NCBI GenBank assembly: GCA_034231615.1
Contig: CM067302.1
Coordinates: forward strand, 13,682,990 to 13,746,989
DNA from: Meghimatium bilineatum
Taxonomy: Eukaryota; Mollusca; Gastropoda; Stylommatophora; Philomycidae
Direction of reading: 5' to 3'
Length of the DNA stretch: 64,000 nucleotides
This document shows, in pieces, positions 24,801 through 36,800 of this stretch. A model generated the notes under the pieces. It saw only the letters and a list, made by a program, of their open reading frames with translations. It had not been told where the DNA came from and did not search any database. The stretch's first letter is position 1. Every line of letters starts with the position of its first letter. Position numbers and translations under genes: made by a program.

Positions 24801-27800
24801 GGCACAGGGAATAAATAAATAAATGCTTGAACTCCCTCTACATGTATTATTTCATCATCAATTCTGGCATGAAAATGGCAGGGCTCATAATTATGAGTAT
24901 ACTTAATGTATTGTATACTTATAATGTACATTATAATGTATACTTAATTACAAATTAATGCAAAATTTTGACACAGGAAAAAGTAGAAATCCGACCAAAA
25001 GTCATAATTGATAATCAAACAGGCGAAGCTAGGAAATTGGACAATGAAGTTTTGTTAAGCACTGGAAACAAACATGATAACACGGAAATTTAAGTTCTGA
25101 CCAAAAGGCCTTTATCACAAACACATTCAGAACATAATATAATGAGTAAATACGACACTGTCCACTTTAACATGTAACATACACTAAACAATAAAATGGC
25201 ACAAGGTCATAGTAAATAAATCAGTTATAAATCATTTTTTATAGTGGTAGTTTCTGTAACACTTTTGTTTGACTTGCCAAAGTTGCTTCTAGCCTCAGAC
25301 ATACGCTATTTCTTCCAGTGGAAGTTTCTGTAACAACATGCTAAGGTTGCTACTAGCCTCAGACATACGCTATTTCTTCCAGTGGTAGTTTCTGTAACAA
25401 CATGCTAAGGTTGCTACTAGCCTCAGACATACGCTATTTCTTCCAGTGGTAGTTTCTGTAACAACATGCTAAGGGGTTGCTACTAGCCTCAGACATACGC
25501 TATTTCTTCCAGTGGTAGTTTCTGTAACAACATGCTAAGGTTGCTACTAGCCTCAGACATACGCTATTTCTTCCAGTGGAAGTTTCTGTAACAACATGCT
25601 AAGGTCGCTACTAGCCTCAGACATACGCTATTTCTTCCAGTGGTAGTTTCTGTAACAACATGCTAAGGTCGCTACTAGCCTCAGACATACGCTATTTCTT
25701 CCAGTGGTAGTTTCTGTAACAACATGCTAAGGTTACTACTAGCCTCAGACATACGCTATTTCTTCCAGTGGTAGTTTCTGTAACAACATGCTAAGGTTGC
25801 TACTAGCCTCAGACATACGCTATTTCTTCCAGTGGAAGTTTCTGTAACAACATGCTAAGGTCGCTTCTAGCCTCAGACATACGCTATTTCTTCCAGTGGA
25901 AGTTTCTGTAACAACATGCTAAGGTCGCTTCTAGCCTCAGACATACGCTATTTCTTCCAGTGGAAGTTTCTGTAACAACATGCTAAGGTTACTACTAGCC
26001 TCAGACATACGCTATTTCTTCCAGTGGTAGTTTCTGTAACAACATGCTAAGGTTGCTACTAGCCTCAGACATACGCTATTTCTTCCAGTGGTAGTTTCTG
26101 TAACAACATGCTAAGGGGTTGCTACTAGCCTCAGACATACGCTATTTCTTCCAGTGGTAGTTTCTGTAACAACATGCTAAGGTTGCTACTAGCCTCAGAC
26201 ATACGCTATTTCTTCCAGTGGAAGTTTCTGTAACAACATGCTAAGGTCGCTACTAGCCTCAGACATACGCTATTTCTTCCAGTGGTAGTTTCTGTAACAA
26301 CATGCTAAGGTCGCTACTAGCCTCAGACATACGCTATTTCTTCCAGTGGTAGTTTCTGTAACAACATGCTAAGGTTACTACTAGCCTCAGACATACGCTA
26401 TTTCTTCCAGTGGTAGTTTCTGTAACAACATGCTAAGGTTGCTACTAGCCTCAGACATACGCTATTTCTTCCAGTGGAAGTTTCTGTAACAACATGCTAA
26501 GGTCGCTTCTAGCCTCAGACATACGCTATTTCTTCCAGTGGTAGTTTCTGTAACAACATGCTAAGGTCGCTACTAGCCTCAGACATAAGCTATTTCTTCC
26601 AGTGGTAGTTTCTGTAACAACATGCTAAAGTTACTACTAGCCTCAGACATAAGCTATTTCTTCCAGTGGTAGTTTCTATAACAACATGCTAAGGTTACTA
26701 CTAGCCTCAGACACAAGCTATTTCTTCCAGTGGTAGTTTCTGTAACAGCATGCTAAGGTTACTACTAGCCTCAGACATAAGCTATTTCTTCCAGTGGTAG
26801 TTTCTGTAACAACATGCTAAGGTTACTACTAGCCTCAGACACAAGCTATTTCTTCCAGTGGTAGTTTCTGTAACAGCATGCTAAAGTTACTACTAGCCTC
26901 AGACATAAGCTATTTCTTCCAGTGGTAGTTTCTGTAACAACATGCTAAGGTTACTACTTGCCTCACCCTGTAATGTCCTTGCTGTCATGAAAAGTGAAAT
27001 CTTGCCATATAAAAAACTCTTGAGATTTATAAGAGAATGTTGCTTATTTACTTAGAATTGAATCTTACAGCAGTTTTATCATGTTGTTTAGTCTCTATGT
27101 TACTGTATGTTTTTTTAATTGATTTAAGGAACGGAATGTTATACCTGGGAAACGTACGGCCAATTTGGCCCAATCATGGCGTACACCTGGAAGCAAAGAG
27201 GTGCCTAAAGTTACTCCCAGAGTTAGAGCCTTAAGTTCATCAGTTAGCAACTTTCCAGGGCAAGGACCATCAACAAAATCCAGCTTGGTAGGTGCGGGAG
27301 TGTGAGAACCAGCATGTTATGTGGGATCGAGGAATGTGTTCTGTGAACTTGAATGGTAGGTTTGTATTTAGGGGTGAGGGCCGTGTCATGTGAGAACCAT
27401 CGTACAGAGAGTAAAGTATAATTTCTTCAACAATGAACCAAAGAACGTTGTTTGTCCGTTGAAGCAGACAAAACTTAAATGAACTCAATGTGGATGGAGA
27501 TGATAGTCAATGTGGATGGAGATAGTCAATGTGGATGGAGATAGTCAATGTGGATGGAGATAGTCAATGTGGATGGAGATAGTCAATGTGGATGGAGATA
27601 GTCAATGTGGATGGAGATAGTCAATGTGGATGGAGATGATAGTCAATGTGGATGGAGATAGTCAATGTGGATGGAGATAGCCATGGAGATAATGAAGATG
27701 ATGATGACTTAGTTAGCCAACTACACCCAGCCTTCCTTATCCTCCACTTGTGACATGCATTAGAGATCACATTGTTACTATTGTTTGCTCTTCCATTGAG

Positions 27801-30800
27801 GAATTCATGCAAACAACTCAAAGAATTCCTGTGTAAGAACTGTCTGCAGTCTAGAACTCAGCAAATTCCAATGGAAGAAATAAATTCCAGTGAAAGAACT
27901 AAACGAATTCCAGTGGGAGAATAACTAAACAAATTCCATTGGCAGAAGAACTAAACAAATTCTAATGGAAGAACTAAACAAATTCCAGTGAAAGAAGTAA
28001 ACATTCTGGTGAAAGAACTGAACAAATTCCAGTGACAGAACTAAATAAATTCCAGTGCGGGGAAGAACTAAACAAACTCAAGTGGAGAAAGAGCTAAACA
28101 AATTTCAGTAGATGAAGAACTAAGGAAACGGTGCTGGAGATGCCTCAAGTTGTAGTGAATTTATTTAATTATACTTGGGTTTTCCAATGACCTTGATGTC
28201 AAGGGCACCAGGATGATTAGAACCATTGAAATATGTATACATCTTGGTGCCCAGGTCATTGCAATAAAACAATCAAATCTTAATCCACCGAGGATTGTTC
28301 GGTGTTACACACTTGAAAATTGTTTTATATTGCAATATGGTACTCTTATGCCATTTGGTCTTAATATAAATCATTCATTATTTAGATTTGGGGTTGGCAT
28401 GTGGAGTTGTCATTCATGTTGTTTTGTTATTCCATTTGTTTTCAGTGGTAGCTGTTTTATTTAGTTTTCATTTTCCCATGTTTTTAATTTGTTTCTCTAC
28501 GATAGTATAACCAGAGTTTATATAAACAGCTTAGGTGAGTTGTACAAGGGAAATTTGGAAAGATTAGCGATAGCAATAACGAAATTAAAGGAAATGAGAA
28601 AAAAAAAGGAAAAACTATTATAAAGAGACAAACATTATAGTTCTTAGATCATATTTTCGCCCGTGTGTTGCTGAGGAACGAAAGAGGAGCAAAGAATAGC
28701 AACACTGTATATCTTTCACGCATGTCGTAAAAGGCGACTAAGGAGGTTATGGGATGGGGTTGGCTGTCCCATCCTATATAGGGTCAGTGACCCAAAGAGC
28801 CATGCTGAAGTCGGATGTGTCAGGCCGAAATATGGCAGCAATGCTGTAAACCATGACACAACGCATTCCTCGGACTACATCCTGCTAATCTGCAGGAATT
28901 TGAGAATGAGTACAGAAGAAGAAGAAGAAGAAGATCATATTTTTCCGGTTGCAAGACTTGGACAATAAATAGAACAACGGCAAAAAGAACATCGGCTTTC
29001 GAACTGAAGTGTTAGCCTATAGGACAATATTAAGAATTTCTTGGACAGAAAAGATAAGGAACAGTGAGGTTTTAAATTTGCTGAATGTAGAGGAAGGATG
29101 GTTGGTGAATACAATTTTACATAGAAAACTGAAATGTTTCAGACTTATAAAAAGACACAATGACATGGAAAGACGAATACTAGAGGGCAGAATTCTGGGA
29201 AGTAGAAGAAATGGTAGACCTAGAAAGAGATGGACAGATGAAATCAAAGAATGTATGAAGATATCATTGGAGGATGCAGGCAATATGGCACAGGATAGAA
29301 TTGGGTTCATGACATCAATTGCAAAGACAATGTTCTGGAAAGAATATATCACGTGATGATGATGGTAGTAAGTGAGGTCTGTCTGTGTGTATTTACATCA
29401 TTACCTTGGATTTTTCTGTCTGAAGTCTAGTCTTTGGATACAAAGCCAGGAGCAGACCATGATAAAAAATGGATTATAGAAATAAAAGAGTCAATGAAAA
29501 GAAACATGTATGAAACACGCACAAAAGATGTCTCCAGAGAACTCGTTTACCCCTAAAGCTACAAGGCATAATGAGGTATAAAGTGAAAATAAGCTGGTTC
29601 TTTCCCTGCCTGTACACTATAACATCATCTGCGAAAGATAATTTTCTGCCATTGCAGTCAGTATAATATCTGTAAATCCAAAGATCTAGGAAGAAACACC
29701 TGGCTAAAGTTATTCAACTCCTGTATCTTCCCAGTCTTAACATATGGAAGTGAAAGCTGGACATCAACTCAAGCAACAAACCAAAAATTAAATAGGTTCG
29801 AAAACAAATGTCTCCGAAAACTGATGAACATAAAATGGATGGATTTCCTCACAAATAGTGATTTAAGAAATAAAACCCGAAGAATATGTGTCAAACGTCA
29901 TAAGAAATAGCAGATGGAAATACCTGGGTCACGTTTTAAAACTGAATGAAAACAATAAACAAACAAGCCCTTATGTGGACAACTGAAGGTAGAAGAAAAT
30001 GAGGAAGACCTAAAGCAAACCTAAAAAACAACATACTTGAAGAGAAAATAATAGGCTACAAGACCATACAAGAACTAAAACTGCAGGCAGCGGACCACAA
30101 CACATGGAGAATCAAAACCTCTGCCCTATGGTGCCACCTGTGGCATGAAAGAAACAAACAAACTAACTAAATTGCGGTCAGTTGCTGTTTTGTTTAATTA
30201 CTGCGTAGACATTGTACATTACTGGGGAAAGAGATGAACCCTGTGACAGCCCTAGATACAGTGTAGTTGGTTCAGATGACCAAATGTCACAAGGCGGTAC
30301 CACCTTCCATTCATACAGTGTAGTTGGTTCAGATGACCAAATGTCACAAGGCGGTACCACCTTCCATTCATACAGTGTAGTTGGTTCAGATGACCAAATG
30401 TCACAAGGCGGTACCACCTTCCATTCATACAGTGTAGTTGGTTCAGATGACCAAATGTCACAAGGCGGTACCACCTTCCATTCATACAGTGTAGTTGGTT
30501 CAGATGACCAAATGTCACAAGGCGGTACCACCTTCCATTCATACAGCACTGATGATATCCATCAAATGGTGAATGTTTCCACCTGTAGTGGTATGAGGAA
30601 GCTGATGAGATATTCACACTGAAACTATTATAGGCATCCTGAAGATCAAGCACTGCAGCAATATTTAGAGCCTGTACTTCTGTAGAGTAGTTGAAGCAGA
30701 AGATTCCAGTTGGTGAACGAACTTGTGGATTCATTTTCTTTTTCTGGATGTTTTATGTACACCCAAACACCTCCATTCTTCACTGCTGTGGTTGCTGATC

Positions 30801-33800
30801 CGTCGGCGTATACGCTTCTCTTGGGTACATTTCAATCTTCTACTTCTCGTTCGCAGTTTGACATGTCTACACAGCAAGTCCTGTTTTCTTAATAAATGCT
30901 GCTGTATTTGAAAGCTCCTCAGTGCTCCCATACATCTTTCTGTGGATATCCATCTCTGTGTGCCAGTGTTCTTCTCTTAACTGGTTTAGTGTATTGCAGG
31001 ATATGTTCAGTGGTCTGTGCTGCCTGCCCATTAGGGCACAGTGGTGATGGGACCAATCTTAGCCTATTTAAGTGGTTGTTTAATCTGTTGTGTCCTGTTC
31101 TGAGGCAGAAGATAATATTTTGGGTGGTCGACTTTCCTGATAGCTTTGATGAGGGTCTTATTTTCTTGGTAGGTGATTTCTTGGTCTATTTGTTCCTGTG
31201 TTGCTCCATCCTTTGCCAGTCTGTCTGCCTCTTCATTTCCTGGTATGCCACACTGGGATGGTATCCACTGTAGTACTACCCTTCTTTGGAGGCTCACTTC
31301 TCACATGGCTTTCTTCAGGTCTGGCAGCTTATCGCTGTCAAGGGCTTGTAGGATTACATTTCTTCCGTGTAGGGGTACATTTCTTCAGTGTAGGGGTACA
31401 TTTCTTCCGTGTAGGGGTACATTTCTTCCTTGTAGGGGTACATTTCTTCCTTGTAGGGGTACATTTCTTCCTTGTAGGGGTACATTTCTTCCTTGTAGGG
31501 GTACATTTCTTCCTTGTAGGGGTACATTTCTTCCTTGTAGGGGTACATTTCTTCCGTGTAGGGGTACATTTCTTCCTTGTAGGGGTACATTTCTTCCTTG
31601 TAGGGGTACATTTCTTCCTTGTAGGGGTACATTTCTTCCTTGTAGGGGTACATTTCTTCCTTGTAGGGGTACATTTCTTCCGTGTAGGGGTACATTTCTT
31701 CCTTGTAGGGGTACATTTCTTCCTTGTAGGGGTACATTTCTTCCTTGTAGGGGTACATTTCTTTCTTGTAGGGGTACATTTCTTCCTTGTAGGGGTACAT
31801 TTCTTCCTTGTAGGGGTACATTTCTTCCTTGTAGGGGTACATTTCTTCCTTGAAGGGGTACATTTCTTCCTTGTAGTGGTACATTTCTTCCTTGTAGGGG
31901 TACATTTCTTCCTTGTAGGGGTACATTTCTTCCTTGTAGGGGTACATTTCTTCCTTGTAGGGGTACATTTCTTCCTTGTAGGGGTACATTTCTTCCTTGT
32001 AGGGGTACATTTCTTCCTTGTAGGGGTACATTTCTTCCTTGTAGGGGTACATTTCTTCCGTGTAGGGGTACATATCTTCCGTGTAGGGGTACATTTCTTC
32101 CTTGTAGGGGTACATTTCTTCCTTGTAGGGGTACATTTCTTCCGTGTAGGGGTACATTTCTTCCTTGTAGGGGTACATTTCTTCCTTGTAGGGGTACATT
32201 TCTTCCTTGTAGGGGTACATTTCTTCCTTGTAGGGGTACATTTCTTCCTTGTAGGGGTACATTTCTTCCTTGTAGGGGTACATTTCTTCCTTGTAGGGGT
32301 ACATTTCTTCCTTGTAGGGGTACATTTCTTCCGTGTAGGGGTACATTTCTTCCTTGTAGGGGTACATTTCTTCCTTGTAGGGGTACATTTCTTCCTTGTA
32401 GGGGTAACATAATAATGGGGTGTTCTAGTTCTAGAAAATAGATGTTGTTGTCACCGCCCCCCCCCCCCCCCCCATCCCCAATTTTAAATGGAATATTGAT
32501 CAAGTATAGTTTTATAATTTTCTGATACCTGTTGTGAGTTCTTCTTGTTTTGTGTGTTTGTAGAGTAGCAACCAAACTCCCGCTAGGGTGCAGCAGACGT
32601 CACCACGAGGTTCTGCCGGTGTGCATGCAATAAATAGAAGTGTCACAAGTATTAGCAAACTGGCACGATCGCAGATTCCCAGACCAACAGGTAAGTGATA
32701 TTATTACTATTATAAATTTGATTTTAACTAAATTTTTTAATTATAAATTAGGTTTTACATAGATTTTTTAAGTTCTAAATTTGATTTTAACTAATTTTTT
32801 TAATTGTAAATTTGGTTCAATTAAAGCAGATAAGTAATTCGCTCAAATAAATTTCATGTGGAGAACATTCCAACAATGGCGGGCAACAATGGTTTGGTCA
32901 TCTGGAAAGAATGCTGTGTGATTCATTAGTTTATAAAGCATATACGAAGAGAGGAGAAGCAGAAAGAAGAGCCAGGGGTAGACCTAGAGTACACTGGATT
33001 GACAACATCAAAGAGACATTACACGAACACCAAATAACATTATCTGAAGCTGCCAGAAAAGCGAGAACAAGAATATTGAAATCCACTGGTGACAATTGTA
33101 CATCCATCCAGGTACGGGTGGAGGTTTGAAATGTTGAACCCACACACACCACCACCCCCCGTACCAAATCTGAATATGACATTTAATACTAGGAACTTAA
33201 CCAAAAGGTCGGTAAAATCTCATCCCTAATCAATATTTTATTTTAAAAAGGCTTAAAATTACCCATCAGATAGGGAAATTTCCAGACGAATGTCCTTTTT
33301 TCATTGTTTTATTCTTTTATTCTTGTTATTATCATTATTATTAGGTAAAAACCCCCTCCTTACGGTAATCATATACGGTCATATCAAACAGGGGCAGACA
33401 GTCAAGATTTCTAGGGCATGTGCTGAGAAAAACACAGCTTGAACATTTAATAACCACTGGAACGATCAAGGAGAGAATAGATAGGGGACGACAAAGACAA
33501 AAGTTACTATAGATGGACTAGTATTGTGGCACAGTAGAAGTTTACCAAACTAGCTTATTAACAACACAAGAGACAGAGAGTTGTGGAGAAACATGATCAC
33601 CTACGCCACTCGGCATGGCACTTGATTGTTTGATATATGGCCCTAATCCAGACCATTCAGAAAGCAATAGCAACCTATTGAATGTAATATATTGTCCAGG
33701 AAATTAAAACAGCTAAATAAGTGCTGAGCTGACCACTGTCCTGTATAGGTTATGCTATTAACGTATAAAAGTAGATTACGATAATTATTTTTTATATTAC

Positions 33801-36800
33801 ATTTATGTAGATCTTTATTTTAAGTTTGTTTAAAGTAGATTTCTTTTATATTTAAGAATATTGTTATTTAATAATGTGGCTGATTTAAGTAAATTTATGT
33901 TTGTTTAATGAGTTTAGTTTCAATATATTTTTTATTATAAGTTGGTTTAGTTTTTGCAAATTTCTCCTATAATTTGGTTTAAAGTATATTTCTTGTATAA
34001 TGTGATTTAGTTTAAGTATAATTTTTTAATAATTTGGTTTAGTTAAGTATGTTTCTTGTATAATTTGATTTCATGTAAGTACATTTATCATATAATTTGG
34101 TTTAATTTAAATATAACCGCTGTGTAGTTTGGTTTACTTTAAGCATATTTATTGTATAATTTGGTTTTAAAGTATATTCCTTGTTTACTTTTAATTTTAG
34201 TTTATATTTCTATTGAATTTCTTCTTTGTTTTCCAATTTGATTTCTTTGATACTTTAGTTGAAAAGGTAAGTCAGCTGTAAGAGTGTAACATGACAAAAG
34301 GAGAGTGTTGCCATATCTAATTTGAAAACAAAAATAATTCCCAAGAGCTCTTTACTATCAGTTGAAAGAGGCGATTATGAAGGGTTATGCATGGCATTCT
34401 TTTGGCTTTTAATGCATACTGAATGGACATCTTAGTACTTGGGTTTTCCCAGATCCTCTGGTGTAGTGGTAAAGCCGTTCGCTTCATGTAAGTGAAAGAA
34501 TGCACTTATCTTGAAATCATCATATCATCGAATGGGAAATGTATGAATTCTTCTTCTTCTGCGTTCGTTCTCAAACTCCTGCAGATCAGCAGGATGTAGT
34601 CCGGAGAATGGAATGATTTGTGTCATGGTTTACAGTATTGATGCGATATCTGCGCCTTTCGTACCATATCTAATTTGAAAACAAAAATAATTCTTAAGAG
34701 CTCTTTACTATCAGAATCACATTCCATAAAGATTTTACATAAATTATACATATTGGCAGCCATTGTAGCCCACAGATAGATTCCAAACTAGATGTCTCAC
34801 GATATTTACAATTTTTTTTGTCTATCTTTCTCCTATATTTCATTGACTATACTGACAACAGAAGTAGAATGCTATTGCTAACTATGATTGGCTGATTCTG
34901 GTCACATTACATTAGCAATCATGTTGTTACACATCGAATGATTGCATTAGCAGTGTGCACCTAATGTCGCCAACATTCGTAGACAACTAAAGAAAACCAT
35001 TTTCGACAGTAGGTGACAATGGCATGCTAAAGGTTAATACTGAACCATTACAGGCTAAATAGTGACCCCTGTGGTCCCGGGTTCAATCCACGATTGGAAT
35101 ATCATTTTTTTCTTTCGGAGGTACAATTAAAATTCTTCCAGCCTAGTGGATAGTGAGCTTGCTTGCTATCATCTGGTTACAGCGTGCCGGGTTCGAAACC
35201 ACGTCCGGACATTTAAAAAAAAAAAAAATCCGGGTTGTGATTTCTCACTTGACACGACCACTCCTCCAGTCGACTCAGCTGTAAATGAGTACCTGACGCA
35301 TGAGTTAGGGAAGGTAAAAAACAGCAAGGAAGGGAACTGGCCACCCCACCTAATAGTTGCTGCGGCTTAGTACATGAAGAGTTATCTTCATCCCCGACGG
35401 CAGATGCCATGGGACCTACCTTTACCTTTACCTTTACATATCACGGCATCTACTATGGCAATATGGCTTTTATATCCACAGCTCATATAAAGCCTCCCAG
35501 CACTCCTTCACAGGAAAACATGCAGCAATGAAAGTTTTTTACTGGCTAACTTATAATATTGCATCATCACTGGCTAACTTGCAATATGGCAAAATCATCA
35601 CTGGCTAACTTATAATATTGCACCATAATCACTGGCTAACCCATAATATTGCATAACAATCACTGGCTAACGTATAATATTACATCATCACTGGTTAACT
35701 TATAATATTGCATCGCCACTGGCTTACTTATAATATTGCATCGCCATTGGCTTACTTATAATATTGCATCATCACTGGCTAAATTATAATATTGCATCAT
35801 CATCGGCTAACTTAAAATATATTGCACTATTTCTAGCTAAATTATAATATTGCATCATCACTGGCTAAATTATAATATTGCATCATCATTGGCTAATTTA
35901 TAATATTGCACAATCACTGGCTAAATTATAATATTGCACAATCACTGCCTAAATTATAATATTGCATCATCACTGGCTAATATTTTCACTATTGGCTAAG
36001 CTAAGCTGCAGCATCGTTAACATCATCATCCTCATCATCATCATCGCTGGCTAGCCTAAGCTTGAGCTAGATGTGACTAACCATACTTAACAAACTTACA
36101 GGAGCTTACAAAAAGACCCAGTCTTCCATCATCATTTCAGATGCTCAGACAAATGTGATGTACTACATCGATCAGTCAGACAAGCCATTGACATGTGTCA
36201 TCAACAAGCCGTAAGTTGCTCACACATTTCTTCACTCAGACAAGCCATTGACATGTGTCATCAACAAGCCGTAAGTTGCTCACACATTTCTTCACTCAGA
36301 CAGGCCATTGACATGTGTCATCAACAAGCTATTAGTTGCTCACACATTTCTTCACTCAGACAAGCCATTGACACGTGTCATCAACAAGCTGTAAGTTGCT
36401 CACACATTTCTTCACTCAGACAAGCCATTGACATGTGTCATCAACAAGCTGTAAGTTGCTCACACATTTCTTCACTCAGACAAGCCATTGACATGTGTCA
36501 TCAACAAGCCGTAAGTTGCTCACACATTTCTTCACTCAGACAAGCCATTGACACGTGTCATCAACAAGCCGTAAGTTGCTCACACATTTCTTCACTCAGA
36601 CAAGCCATTGACATGTGTCATCAACAAGCCGTAAGTTGCTCACACATTTCTTCACTCAGACAGGCCATTGACATGTGTCATCAACAAGCTATTAGTTGCT
36701 CACACATTTCTTCACTCAGATATTTTTTATCTAGCTTGATGTAGTTCTATACATTGAAATAGGAAATGCTGTACTGTTTATAATAGGTTTAACTAGCATG

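Noticed and set aside
31198-32575. Long open frames on both strands (YPYKEEM and related heptads)
   Set aside because: A 21-bp period keeps any stop-free unit open. There is no conserved start, splice context or family match.
36193-36744. 183-codon open frame over the 60-bp array
   Set aside because: It is out of frame with the DIX exon and arises from period 60. The DIX reading of the same bases is supported by homology and splice phase.
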